Source of the DNA: Tetragonia tetragonoides
Lineage: Eukaryota; Streptophyta; Magnoliopsida; Caryophyllales; Aizoaceae
DNA length: 64,000 nt
NCBI GenBank assembly: GCA_038025085.1
Contig: CM076141.1
Coordinates: 26,226,501 to 26,290,500 of the forward strand
Direction: 5' to 3'
Of this stretch, positions 45,263-57,346 are shown in pieces. Both the position numbers and the translations under genes were made by a program. A model generated the notes under the pieces. It had not been told where the DNA came from. It was given only the letters and a program-made list of their open reading frames with translations, and did no database searches. How positions within the stretch are numbered: the first letter of the stretch is position 1; every line of letters starts with the position of its first letter.

Positions 45263-46547
45263 TGTAAGGACCCGGGATTTCTACGGACACAGAGTGCGTC
45301 TTATAGAAAATTTGTAACCTGGGAGTTCAAATAAGTTCAAGGAACCGTCGAGTTAGAAAAGATTTTGTAAAGACTTGAATTGAATAAAAACCATGAAAGA
45401 GGTCACAAATCTGCTATCGGCGTTTTATCGAAGGGACAAACCGAAGGGACAACCCAATAGCGCGATAAGTGAACTAATCATCTTTTTAGAAAGACTCTCA
45501 CTCATATAGAACATATGAGTACCCAAGAATAAAGGGTTCGGCGGCGAAGGTACGAGGTGGTAAGGTGTTAGGCACCTTACTCGCCCGTATTATGACGGCC
45601 TCTACTAACTCAAGTTTGCTTAATAATTTAAAGACATAATTCCCATGCAAAATCGAATTAACAACCTAGACTTAGACTATTAATTGGTTCATCACAAGCA
45701 TCACAACATTTATTAATGACCCTTAGTTAAACATGCATTCGTTTTGACAAGTTGAGCAGCACAACGACTATACAGACAATATTTAGGAAGCGATAAAAAC
45801 ATGTACTAGCATGATATCCACATTATGACTACTAGAAAATAAACAATTAGGCAATTAATTTAATTTGAGTCCTCAGGAGTTAGTAGCTGAATTGTAGGCT
45901 CTATTTGACAAAAATAGTAAAAGACAAGATCTCAAGAATAAATTTGGAAGAAAGAGGGAGAAGCTCAGAGTCAATACTACTAAGAATAGAGGTTGTCAAC
46001 TACTGTGTGTTTTGAACTGAGGGAGGAGGGTCATATTTATATGCGTGGGGAAGTTGGGCTGGACGGCTGAAAAGGAGCCGCAAATTGAATTGGGCTTGAA
46101 AAAAGAGTCGGGCCAGAGGATTTGTCAGCGCCGCTAGCGGCCCCGGATTTTCAGCCAGGGCCCTGGGTTTTATCCCAAGGCCGCTGCCGGCAGTGTCAGC
46201 TGCCAGCTGGACGTCGTCATATGACGACATCCAGTCGATTTTTATCTTCCGGAGGAATTTTAGTATTCCAAAAAATATGAAAACACCGTTTTACCCTTGG
46301 ACAGTAAAAGACGGTTCTACCCCTAAATCGCAACTTGGCGACCGGGAGTCGGAAAGAGGCATGAGACGTGTCGTTGCAAAGCTCTTGAACGGGGCTTTTG
46401 ATTGGGATTGGAATAAAGGAGTGTTTAGAGGAAAACCAGATACCTTATCTTAACTATTAAAGCAAAAATAGCTGTTAAGCTTATAAATTACTCCTTTCAT
46501 CATCGGGCTTTTGCAGAGAAAACTAAGGCGGTTTTTTGGCGTCTACA
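45263..46547 (-). repeat. 3' LTR of Tat family 2 (copy C)
   Basis: Own strand TGTAGACGCC...GGTCCTTACA. TATAAATA box at 46034-46041; half-site cluster 46120-46200 (CGCCGCTAGCGGCCCC). No PBS follows at 45262, and a PPT precedes it, which makes it a 3' LTR. Confidence 0.85.
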
Positions 46548-46561
46548 GAAGCCCCCACTTT
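46548..46561 (-). other. Polypurine tract (copy C)
   Basis: On the minus strand AAAGTGGGGGCTTC directly before TGTAGACGCC. Confidence 0.8.
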
Positions 46562-46849
46562 GATCGAGCTTGAGTAAAAGCGAAGATCAAAGTATTCCGA
46601 AGGCGACATGCAGGATGCTGATGTGCACACGGTGGGTGAGAGTGTACAGTATATATGCATATGAAGACATGGGACATGCTCGCATAAAGCTAAGATTTCA
46701 TTTCTGTGAACACAAGAGAAATAAAGGTTATGGTTAGCAAGATAGAACACCGCTCGTAGATGGTCTAAACGTCTGCTGGGGACCTGTATTGAGAGTAAAT
46801 GAAAAAGTTTGTAATACTTTGAGAATGATCAACGTAGAGTGCTTCGACA

Positions 46850-47405
46850 AACAGTGACTAAACACCACTCGGCGGGTGTCGAGATTCCGTCCCTGTACGA
46901 AAAATGAAAAAGTCAACGAGACAGCGCGATTAAAAATAGCGGCTGTAAATGGAAAGTAGCACTGGTGAGAGTGAATAGTATACATGCTTTATTCTGAGCA
47001 GTCAGTGACTAAGCACCACTAGGCGGATGTCGAGATTCCGTCCCTACACAAGAAACGAAATGGTCCTCAAGACAGCAAAATGACGACTGTAAAATGGTTA
47101 AAAACATATAAACAGTTTAAATGCAATAGTTTTAGCAATCATTAACTGAAACATATAAAAAATAATGGACAGTATAACCGCAACAGTTTAAGCAATCATT
47201 GACTGACACATAATAAGTAACCTCGCAGAGGGACAGTTTAACCGCAATAGCTTAAGCAATCATTGATTGACCCTAATTTTGTGACCTCGTAGAAGGACAG
47301 TTTAACCACAATAGCTTAAGCGATCATTGACTGACCCAAAATTTGTCATCTCGCAGGAGGACAGTTTAACCGCAATAGCCTAAGCGATCATTGACTGACC
47401 CCAAA
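46850..47405. repeat. Two tandem-repeat arrays in the 3' UTR of copy C
   Basis: First, two units of about 151 bases (46852 and 47003, each with CAGTGACTAA, then GTCGAGATTCCGTCCCT). Second, about 4-5 units of about 62 bases at 47110-47405 with GACAGTTTAACCGCAATAGC and AGCAATCATTGACTGAC. The position matches the minisatellite of family 1, but the sequence is unrelated. Confidence 0.75.
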
Positions 47406-47580
47406 ATTTCTGATATTGGGACATTGGGACGTTTGTGATGTTGGGACATTTGTGACTTTGGGACATCGGGGCATTGGGACATTTGAGAAGTTTGTGACTT
47501 TGGGACTTCGGGGCATTGGGACATTTGAGAAGTTTGTGACTTTGAGATTCGGAATATTTGGGACGTTTGTGACTTTTTCG
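47405..47580. repeat. GGGACATTTG-type minisatellite
   Basis: Short units of about 10-21 bases (GGGACATTTGTGACTTT, GGGACATCGGGGCATT) nested in a longer 47-base period (47449-47545). On the minus strand it reads as repeated CCCAATGTCCCAAAGTCAC. No coding role supported. Confidence 0.7.
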
Positions 47581-48185
47581 GACCTCGGGTAAGTCCGTTA
47601 GACCTTCCGGGCTTGAAAATTAAATTTAACACTCTGTGCGGTAAAAGTTGTCGCAATATATATCCGGGCTTCAGTATTTGGGACCTGCAAAAATAATCAG
47701 GTTAGTTTTACCTGAAAATAGTTGGTACCGTAAATAGGGTCAACTGTCGAATTTGAACTTGTGGACCAAAGCGTCTCGCTCCCGCACGCTTGGTTCGATA
47801 TTTGCCGCAAACGAACTGGAATAACGAACTTTGGACTGGAAAAAAGGGTCGTGGGACAGCAAGTGGGCCCGTGCGTGCAGGGCCGCTAGCGGCGCTCAGC
47901 TTGAGCAGCCCAAAACGTTTTGTCGCAAATTTATTTTTTTTTGTTTTGCTGCATTCTTCTTCTTCATCAAGAGCAATTGTTGAGAGGTATCACCATTGTT
48001 GAGTGCTCCACTTTGCTTGAGGTAAGCCAATTCTTGACCAAACTCTTTAATTTTTGTCTTGAACTTGCTTATTTTTTCGCCTAGTTGCTGAATTTCGGGT
48101 TGCATTGTTGAATAGGTGCTTTTTTTTGCGAATCTAAAACTTTTAATTTTCCACTTGTAGAGAGGGAAAGCTTCATTGTACTCCC
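47581..48185 (+). promoter_or_regulatory. Putative PMD upstream region (copy C)
   Basis: Holds one strong family-2 half-site group at 47878-47900 (CAGGGCCGCTAGCGGCGCT), about 290 bases before the PMD ATG. No clear TATA box. A minus-strand frame at 47896-48105 has coiled-coil character (see findings). Confidence 0.4.
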
Positions 48186-50960
48186 ATGGCTCCCACAGAC
48201 AAAGGAAAACGTCCCATGGGTGAGGGGGAGGATGACCGGGACCTTTTCCGTACTGGGCTTCCCTCCACTAAGACACCTCCGACCCATCATTCGGATGGAG
48301 CTCGACTGTATCAGGACTCATTTATGCGACTGGACTGGTGCCCGGCTGGGGTTTGGGACCGTAGTATTTTACTACCGGAGAGGCAGAGTCATCTGTCTAA
48401 CCCTGAGTTGGTATGCTTTCTGACTCTCTTTTTTTTCCGTTCAGTATATATTTTTCTGAAAATTCAAACTGTTAGTGCTTCGGCACACGAATAAATTGGG
48501 ACTTGTACTGGATTAGTGGTCAGCTGTATATAATTTGTGTGGAATTATTTTGGCTATATTTGTATTATATGGCGTGTTGAGAAAATTTTGTTTGTTGGCT
48601 AGGATGTTGGCTTTTTGTTGCAGGCTCATGGGTCTACCTCCCATTGGGCTATGATGTTAGAGACTTTTTCAGTTGGAGTTAGGAATCTGGTATTGGGCTC
48701 GGGTTTTGACCATTTCCTAACGGTTATCCCTGCTTGTCACTCTGGGGATTCTAGGATTATCACTAGGGGGCTATTGGGAGGTTCTGGGATTCCACGAACA
48801 CTTTTCAAACGCCTGTAGGACAGATGTTCCCCACCCCTTATCAGTTCGCTGTGTTGACGGGTCTATCCTTCAGAGGGCGTCTTATTCGGTACGACACGAG
48901 TTAGTGGCAACAAAGTGACAGGTTGCTCAAGCTTTATGGGCCTATGTCTGCCTTTTTTGATAAGGATCGGGTTTCCTTGTTGCGGTTATGGGCGCCTTTG
49001 GCGGAGCAGGGGCTTACCGAGGAGCAGAGAGCCCGCATTTTCCTAGCTTGCTTGTTGGGGTCGACCATCTTCGCTCAGAAAAAGAGCGTATGTCAAGTCG
49101 GTTTCTTGACATGTTTAGAGGATTTGACCAAGGTTTATGAGTACAACTTCGGTGCTTCTGCTTATGCTTCCTTGGTGAGATGGTGTCGTCGGGCTTGCAG
49201 GCCTAAGTCGACGAGTGAGAGGGCGTCCATCTCGGGCCCGTGGAGGATACTGGAGGTAGGCCCATATATTCTTTTTTTCTTTGCATATCGTTTTGAATGT
49301 GAAGATTATTCCTTCCCTTTTTGCTTGTATGGCAGCTGTGGTTCTTCGAGTATTTTTCGGCCTTTGGTCCTCACCGTCCTGGTTTGAGGATGTTCCCACT
49401 AGGTTCGCGGTGGATTGGTAGAGATAACCACTCATTTACCTCTTTGGAGCACTTTCGGGCTACCTTTGAGAGTCATGCCGCGTCTATGGTATGTTGTTGT
49501 TGACTTGTGCATATATATTCTTTTTGGTCCATTTGGTGTGAATGAACTTTTAAACTGGTAACCTGCAGGTGTCATGGTCCTCTTTTGATGGTATTCCTGG
49601 GGTTCCGCCCCATATTACTATGGAGTCCTTTAGAGTATCCTCCTTGCGGGTGGTCTTTGAGTGGCCATTCGGCTTTGTGTGGTGTTTGGGGGACCGTTTG
49701 ACTCGGCTGGTTTATCCCTCCTTGGGTAGTCACCTGGTTCCGAAGGACCCTCCCCTGACCATGTTCTATCTGCGCAGTCTGAGCGTGCGGGACTTGGGGG
49801 TCGTGCCTCGTGGTATGGCGGCCACAGAGTTTCTGGAGCCGGAGATTGTTGGGTTGGACCGCACGGCCATGTACCTGGCTTACTGCCTGGATCGTCTGAT
49901 GCCGGACCTCACTTCTGAGGTAAGAAATTTATCTGCATCTTTTTAACTATATGTGTGATATGTTGAATTTTTGTGTTTCACAGGCGAATCGCTTAGCTCC
50001 TCAAGGTCCCAGGAGGTCCCATTAGAGTTCCTCGGGGCCAGCCCCCAAGCGTGACCTTGCCGACTAATGAGGTGAGGTATATTGGGGAGAGCGGGGAACG
50101 TATAGTAGAGGAGTTCCCTCTATATATGGTTGACGAAGAGGTTGTGGAGGGCTTGCCCTTGCCTGACAGTTGTACAGGGGTAAGTGCCTTTTTATCCCTC
50201 CTTGTGTTTTGTGCTTGCTTTTGAGTGTTAACTCTATCTCTTGTGTTTGTGTTGTTTTTTTTTTTTTTTTTTTGTAGTTGAATCGGGAGCAAACCTCTCA
50301 GATCTTCAAGCTCATTCACCTGCTGAAGAAAGGCTATGGCCGAGTGATGGGCAATGGGAAGAGTTCTCGGTCTAGGACTGTCGATGTAAGTACACTTTCA
50401 GCCTTTGTTTCAGCTAAGTGAAGTGCTTAACTTATCATCTCGATCTTGATTGTTTGCAGATGTCTCAGTCTTCGTCCTCGGCAGACCCTCGACATTCTTC
50501 TGCTGCGAGGGCCTCTTCGGCGACCAGACCGTCCGTTGCTCGTTCACCTCCCGTAGCTGTGACCAGGCCTCCTGTTGATGAGGCACCCGGACCTTCTGTG
50601 TCGTACATTCCTGAGATATTCTCCCCTGCGGGTTTCCAGCCTTCTCTTGACAGCAGGCCTATTGTTACCCCCACGGCTGGAGGTTAGGCGAACGCCCCTG
50701 GATGGGATGTGCTTCATACTGGGCCTTCGTATCAGGACGTGGCTATGGACTTTGCTAGTAAGGCCACAGAGAGCTTCTTCGCGGCGGGATTTTCGGCAGG
50801 TACTCCCATGCGCGCATCAGCATATGATAGGCGGGACATGAGGCCCTACAACAGCAGGCCCATTTATAGCTCTTCTCTCCATCATTCGACTGGGAACTAC
50901 GGTTAGGGGTCGTTCGTTGATGATGAGGCTGACAGCAATGGCGATGACGACTCTGGTTGA
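48186..50960 (+). pseudogene. PMD protein, seven-exon antisense gene of Tat element (copy C), decayed
   Basis: Exons with GT/AG borders: 48186-48410 (MAPTDKGKRPM), 48624-49255, 49336-49488, 49569-49919, 49984-50179, 50278-50385, 50460-50960. Exons 2-3 hold the plant mobile domain: FWDSTNTFQTPVGQMFPTP, YQFAVLTGLSFRGRLIRYD, RARIFLACLLGSTIFAQKK, FLTCLEDLTKVYEYNFGASA, then LWFFEYFSAFGPHRP. The last exons are Ser/Pro-rich (ARASSATRPSVARSPPVAVT). Defects: a one-base shift near 48770, TAG in YDTS*WQQ (about 48901), a shift in exon 5 near 50020, and TAG at 50685 and 50904. PMD proteins of the host are nuclear and linked to silencing and genome stability; a role here is inference. It aligns with copies A, B and D. 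Confidence 0.8.
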
Positions 50961-51540
50961 GCAGTGTTGGATTTCTTTGTAGACATTGACCTTGAGATTT
51001 GGAACTCCTGTTTTTATGCATTTCTATGATATGTATGATATGATGACTCGATTATGTCCGTCTGATCTCTAAGTATGCAATATGTTATGCAGTAAAGAGT
51101 AGGCCACAATTTAGGGAATAAAATAAGGAAAAATGTAAAAAATGCAAGAAAAAGCAAAAATTACACATATTATACCCCCTAAAAAAATGAAAATAAATAA
51201 ATATAGAAAATAGAAAACATAAAAGCTAAGAGAGTCTCGGGCTTTGTAATTTCGTTGTGCGTAAACTGGGCTTAAACCGAGCTGAATAGACCAAGTGAGC
51301 GGGCAGGAAAAAAGAGGAAAAGCTGACTGGGACAGGGTCAGGGCCGCTAACGGCGCTGGGCTGCAGATCAGGGCCGCTAGCGGCCCTGGCCAGTGCCGCT
51401 GACGGCTCTGGTTTGGGCTTTTTCGTGGATTTCTGACTTCTTTTGGCCCGCGTTTTTGCCTATAAATAGGATTTACGGGATGGTGGATATTGTATCACTT
51501 TTCAGACTTTAGCTCTCTCAAATTTCCCAAAGCTTCTACC
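50961..51540 (+). promoter_or_regulatory. Spacer and promoter of the DUF7745-like gene (copy C)
   Basis: 50961-51240 is spacer without visible genes. 51340-51412 has three family-2 sites, including the perfect 18-base palindrome AGGGCCGCTAGCGGCCCT (51370-51387). TATAAATA is at 51463-51470, 70 bases before the start position of the gene. Confidence 0.65.
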
Positions 51541-52421
51541 ATCGTGAAATCCTTTGAAAACCTTTTCGATGCTTGGCGTAAAAATCTGACCATAGAAAAA
51601 AAACATGAACTGGCTCCGTTCCAGGTCTCTACCTTGCTGACTTTAAGACCAACCAAAATATTATGGCCCCTTCTTCGATCTTCTCTGAATTATTGGGACC
51701 CTGACTTGCATGTCTTCCGTTTTGGTAATTCTAAATTATGCCCTTTAGTTGAAGAATTCGCTGCAGTCACTAACATGTCTGATGTTCTTCCCCCAGCTGT
51801 GCCTTATTTGAGAGATGGTTTTAGTGGTCAATCCAGGAAATTCTTAGGCTTGTCATCTGCAGAAGCCAAAAGCATGGTTCTTGGTGTCGATGTGGACTTG
51901 GTTCAACTTTGTGAAAAATTTGTTATTTCGTCTGACAATAGTGCAATATTTAGGCGTTGCCGTCGACAGGCTTTTGTACTTTGCCTGTTGAACCGTCTAT
52001 TGTTTGCTAATGCAGAGTCTCCTAACTTGGGTAGAGTCTCATTGTTGCGAGTGGTAAATCAAATGGTTGAAGGGCACTCTCCTTTGCATCTGGTGGTAGG
52101 GAAAACTATTATAGGGCTTGATAGGTTGAAAATCTCTCCTCAAGAAGCTTTCTCTGGCAGCCCCCTGCTACTTCAAATTTGGTTATGTGAGCATCTGAGG
52201 CTAATAGAGTCACCAGAGAATATGATAGCTCGTGTCCCTCGAGCCTGGTCAAAGAAAACTTATACTACGGCTAGCTTTTTGGTTAGGAAAAGGCTATATG
52301 AAGAAACGACCCTTGCTGAATGGGATGCCTTTTTCCATGCAGGGCCTGTCATCCGTTGGCATGTGACTTGGTGGAGCTTGACTTCCTTAGAGGCTTGTCA
52401 CAATTTGGTTCCTCATACTAC
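51541..52421 (+). pseudogene. DUF7745-like protein, antisense to Tat element (copy C), start codon lost and interrupted
   Basis: The frame is open from before 51541 to the Tekay insertion at 52422: FENLFDAWRKNLTIEKKHEL, LNYWDPDLHVFRFGNSKLCP, FLGLSSAEAKSMVLGVDVDL, RRCRRQAFVLCLLNRLLFA, HSPLHLVVGKTIIGLD, FSGSPLLLQIWLCEHLRL, WHVTWWSLTSLEACHN. The ATG of copy D is ATC here (51541), so the native start is lost. The last third is cut off by the insertion. It has no frame breaks in the 290 codons that remain, better kept than copy D. Confidence 0.78.
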
Positions 52422-55002
52422 TCTAACACCCCCGAATTCGCTACGATTTCCTCGGAACCATCGACGTCGCTATCCACGACTCGACACCGCTGAACCGTCA
52501 CAAACCCAAGGGAATGCTACTGCAACATTTATCGCTAAGGAATAAATGCTAAGCAGAAAGGAAAAACTAGGTATCAAACGTAGCATCTAAACAAACTAAA
52601 CATTAATATCAGAGTTGTCTATCAAGTGAACTTAAGTCCATTAAAGTATTAATACAACTTTGCCTTCAAGGGCACAATCCAAACAAAATCCCAACAAACC
52701 AAAGTAACCAAAATAAACCCAATAGTTCTAAAGGAACAACCCACATTAACACTTCAAGCTATCCGTCTTCACTCAGCTACACCTGCACTTTGGTTTCCGT
52801 GACGGAAACAAGGTACAGAAGAAAAGAGAAGAAACAAAAGAAAATAAAAATCAGATAAACTGAATAAACGTCGTCCATACCCAGTAAAAAAACACTTTCG
52901 CAAACCTTACCTGGGTTTAAGAAGAATCATTGAAATTCATTTGCATGCACAAGTAATCATACAATCAAGCACACGCAAACTCGATATTCAATTACATGCA
53001 ATTCTTGCTTTAGTGATCATTCGAACACAAATAGATAAACCATCTTGATTAGAGAAATAAGAGAGCGAATAGAACAGCGGTTACCCATAATGTTCATAGA
53101 TAGATATAGACATGCCATGGACTTACTCTAGTGTATACTCACACTGCCTCAAACATAATAATCGATATGTAGAGAATTAAACGATGGGGAATGATCCGTC
53201 CCGAACACACTACGAGGTGTCCATAAAAAGTAACTTGGGAATCACGTATCCCTAGACTACATCAATTAGATGAGTCTCGATTGCTCGACTACTCCTAGTG
53301 ATCCATTAGGAGTCTTATTCTCATTTAATTCAACTCACATACTTGCATTGATTGACCTAGTGGTACAACGAGACCGCGACTTACTACTTAATTTCATGCT
53401 CATGATAATGAATAATAATAACAACGATAATGACATAAATGCATATTATCACAATCATGCTTCACATATGTCTAACAAAATTTTGACAATCATGATATCC
53501 AAAAATTACACTTTCAACAAATAATCCATCCAAGTATAATAGGTGCTCATTAGCACTCAATAATAACCCATTCCAAATAGTACGTATATTATATCATAAA
53601 AATAATAGAAATTCACATCGCCATACATGCTAGATAACTAGCATATGAACTAATTATATAACGAAACTTCATAAACTTGTCATACTCAATATAATTCATA
53701 TTTTCAGTGAAGAATATATTTCTAATTCTCATAATTAACGACGATATAATTTAATCATGCTTCGCATATTAAATTCACAATAATAATCAATTCGCACATA
53801 ACACATCAAAATAGTTTTGATGGGGCTTTAGAAAGAGGTGGGTACAATCACTTACCTAACAAACGCTCACTACGCAGTAGGTAACCTTGCTAAACACAAC
53901 CCGATCATGCTTGTCCATTTGGTCCTATTTAAAAATAATTACCGAGACATAATCAGTAAATACAAAAATCCAAACAGTACTAAAACTATAAAATAATATT
54001 TTTATTAAATTTCTTGATTTATTCCAACCAATCTACACTTTTGAAAATCTGGATTCGGACTCCAAACGAGTACAGAAAAATAAAAATAATTATTGAAAAA
54101 TATACCGAAAATACGAAATTAATTAAAACAAATTATTAAACGGAACCCTAATCGGTTTTTCGAGTCTAAGCCGTGATACACCAAGCATGGGGACCCACGA
54201 CCTAGCCCATCACCAAGACCACCACCCACCGACTTCCATGATCGGCGGTGGCTCGTCGGAGCACCGGCGACGAGGGAGAGAGAGAGCGCGAGAGAGAGAG
54301 AGAAATTGCGAGAGAGAGAGAGCGACTGAGAGAGGGAGGAGCGACGGGCAGGGCCCAGTCGCGTCGGCCACTCCCCGGCGACCACCCAGGCGCGGCCTGG
54401 TGGCGCGGCGGCGGCGCGACAGTCGCGACTCAGCAAAACAGGGGGGGAAACAGAGCATGAAAGAGAGAGAAAGAAAGAGAGAGGGAGGGGGATAACCGGC
54501 GGGAAGAGGAGGCCGGTGGCTGGCCTGGTGGCCGGCGACAGCAGGGGGAGAGAGAGAGAGAGAAGGTGTGCGGTGCAGAGAGAGAGAAACCGTGAGGGAG
54601 AAGAGAGAGAATTGGGGTTTTTGACTCAGTTTTTGCAACTGATCAACTGGCCCATCTCTTAGCTTATATAGGTGTTTGGTCAAAGAAAGTCAAAATCTAC
54701 TAGACCTAGGATTATTTTCTGATTTAATTGCTAATTAAAAATAATTAAAACTAATTAAATGCTAATTAAAACCAATTTAAAACAATATGAATAAGCCTTA
54801 TTCATATACAAAAATCATTTTGATTAAATCCCTCAATTTGATAATTATAAATCCCGAAATTCCCATAATAATAATTAATATTATTATGGCTTAATTTGAC
54901 TAAATCGAATCGTTAAATAAATATACGATTTAAATCTCCGAAACTATTTATAAATGAATTATAAATCGATATTATAATTACAGAAAATATTGGGGTATCA
55001 CA
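52422..55002 (-). repeat. 3' LTR of Tekay copy 2
   Basis: Begins TCTAACACCCCCG on the plus strand (the canonical TG is TC here) and ends GGGGTATCACA. Promoter box CCTATATAAG at 54663-54672, GA-rich block 54270-54610. Confidence 0.87.
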
Positions 55003-55018
55003 TTCTACCCTCCTTAAA
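55003..55018 (-). other. Polypurine tract of Tekay copy 2
   Basis: Minus strand TTAAGGAGGGTAGAA directly before TGTGATACCCC. Confidence 0.8.
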
Positions 55019-55265
55019 AGAAATTTCGTCCCGAAACTTGAAACATGAAGTAATCACTTCTCAACGAAATGAGTTTACCCATACGAAGGTATAAAACGAT
55101 TTTAGGACAACGACAATGCAATGCGTGTACTACGGTTGTGATCTAAGTCGATTAGCAATGCAGCATGCAACGCTAGAACATGCAACTCGTGCAAAGAGAT
55201 AAACAAAAGATGAATTTACTAGGTGTGACATTCTACCCTCCTTAAAAAGAGTTTCGTCCCGAAAC

Positions 55266-56704
55266 TCAAACGGAATTAGTACCTTCGATAAAGAGTTCTG
55301 GGTACTTCTCGCGCATCATGGATTCAGCTTCCCATGTTGCCTCTTCTTGACTATGACGGGACCAAATTACTTTCACAATCGGAACAGTCTTTGTTCGAGT
55401 CGAGCGCTCTTTGCGGTCGGTGATCTTGATTGGACGTTCTTCATACGTCAAACTCTCATCAAGTTCAATCGTTTCAGATTGAACAACATGAGTTGGATCA
55501 TGTATGTATCGCTTCATTTGAGAAACATAAAACACATTGTGGACTTTTTCAAGTTCCACAAACAAAGCTAAACGATAAGCAACCTCGCCAATCCTTTCTA
55601 GGATCTCATAAGGTCCAATGTAATGAGGACTCAATCTCCCCTTACGACCAAAACACATAACGCCCTTGGTAGGAGACTCTCACAAAAGTATCTTGCTTCC
55701 CACCTCAAATTCTTCAGGTCGACGACCTCTATCTGCATACGATTTATGGCGATCTTGTGCACTTCGCCTCTTCGTCTGAATCACCTTTACAATGTCGACA
55801 GTCTGTTGGATCATGTCAGGACCCAAAACTGCAGTCTCGCTAATGTCGTTCCAACATACTGGCGATCTACACTTCCTACCACACAGGGCTTCATATGGTG
55901 CTCGATCGATGCTCGAATGATAGCTGTTGTAATAAGAAAATTCGATCAATGGATTGTGTTTATCCCATGAACCTTGGTGTTCGAGGGCACACGCTCGAAG
56001 CATATCCTCTAGAGTCTGGATTTCCATCTGGCCATCTGTTGCAGGATGAAAAGCGGTACTAAACTTCAATTTGCTTCCGAAAGCTTCTTGTAATTTTTGC
56101 CAGAAGTGAGAGAGAAATCTCGAGTCTATATCAGAAACAATATCTTCAGGTACACCATGAAGTCTCATGACTTCCTTGACGTACGCGTCAGCCAACTTCT
56201 CCATTTCCCACGTGTCATGCATAGGGATGAATCTCGCAACTTTTGTAAGACGATCTACAACGACCCAAATAGCGTTGTTCTTCTTCTGTGTCAAAGGTAA
56301 ACCCATGCAAAAACAAAAGAGATAGAATTCCATTTCCAAGTAGGAACTTCCAGTGATTGTACCATTCCACCTGGTCTTTTGTGCTCGATCTTGACTTTCT
56401 GACATGTCAAACACTTCGCTACAAACTCAGTGACTTCTTGTTTCATTCCCTTCCACCAGAACACTTGGCGAAGATCTTTGTAAAGCTTGTCTCCACCACG
56501 ATGTACAGAATACGGCGTATTGTGAGCTTCCCCCAAAATCTGACTTTTGATAACTGGGTCATTGGATACGCAAACACGTTCTCGAAACCTCAAAATTCCA
56601 TCTTGGCCCAAAGTGAAGTCCTTGGACCTACCCTCGTCTTTGTGGTTTAGAATCCGCTGAAGATCCTCATCACCACTCTGCCTATCTTTAATCTCTTCTA
56701 GCAA
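55266..56704 (-). pseudogene. Tekay integrase and chromodomain (copy 2)
   Basis: Two overlapping frames. 56704-56291 has the integrase zinc finger (DKLYKDLRQVFWWKGMKQEV, CLTCQKVKIEHKRPGG). 56414-55680 has VDRLTKVARFIPMHDTWEM, VSDIDSRFLSHFW and DGQMEIQTLEDMLRACALE. The first catalytic Asp context (MDFVMGLP in copy 1) is damaged to SFVFAWVYL, and the TER of the third motif is altered. 55658-55266 has [20 protein letters not shown] and an undamaged chromodomain, VKVIWSRHSQEEATWEAES. The chromodomain targets chromatin marks; the enzyme part is inactive. Confidence 0.85.
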
Positions 56705-56710
56705 TGTTGC

Positions 56711-57340
56711 TCAAACAGTCATATGTGCTAAGGTACACTGAACGTCACCTTGAAACACAATTTCCACCTCGAGACTTTGCAAGTCACGTATGATCTCCTT
56801 AGGAAGCACTAATGCGGTGTTTAAAGTATGTCGAGTCTTCCTACTCAAAGCGTCAGCGACTACGTTCGCTTTACCCTCATGGTACTGGATATCGATGTCG
56901 TACTCCGTCAAAAGTTCTAGCCATCTCCTCTTGTGCATGTTCAACTCTTGCTGCGTAAAGATGTACTTGAGACTCTTGTGATCAGTGAACATCTTGACTG
57001 CGGAACCATATAGGTAGTGTCGCCAAATCTTCAATGCGAATACGACAGCAGCAAGTTCCAGATCGTGCGTAGGATAGTTATCCTCATGCTTCTTCAGTTG
57101 TCGAGAGGCGTAAGCCACGACCTTTCCGTGTTGCATCAAAACACACCCTAATCCATGCTTAGACGCGTCACTGTAGACCTCATATCCTTCCGTTCCTGAC
57201 GGCAATATCAAAATAGGTGCACTCGTAAGACGTTTCTTCAACTCTTGGAAAGCAGTCTCACACCTATCAGACCATACAAACTTTGTCGTTTTCTTCATCA
57301 AGTTCGTGATTGGCTGCGCAATCCTTGAAAAACCTTCCAC
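56711..57340 (-). pseudogene. Tekay RNase H (copy 2)
   Basis: Open for 209 codons: [40 protein letters not shown] (first Asp), [20 protein letters not shown] (Glu), [19 protein letters not shown] (Asp), and [14 protein letters not shown] (His/Asp). All RNase H catalytic positions are visible. It is separated from RT by a stop at about 57345 and from integrase by a stop at 56711. Confidence 0.85.
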
Positions 57341-57346
57341 AAATCT

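Larger units (their letters stand above)
45263..52421 (-). mobile_element. Tat-lineage retrotransposon, 3' part (family 2, copy C)
   Basis: Minus-strand element seen from its 3' LTR inwards: LTR 45263-46547, PPT 46548-46561, tandem-repeat UTR, PMD pseudogene on the opposite strand (48186-50960), DUF7745-like gene on the opposite strand (51541-52421). It is interrupted at 52422 by a Tekay element that runs past the window, so its pol would lie to the right, outside. It confirms the layout deduced from copy D. Confidence 0.8.

Noticed and set aside
48186..50960. Host PMD gene (MAIN/MAIL-type) rather than a transposon gene
   Set aside because: Four copies in the window hold the same position relative to LTR, PPT and DUF7745-like gene, so it belongs to the retrotransposon family.
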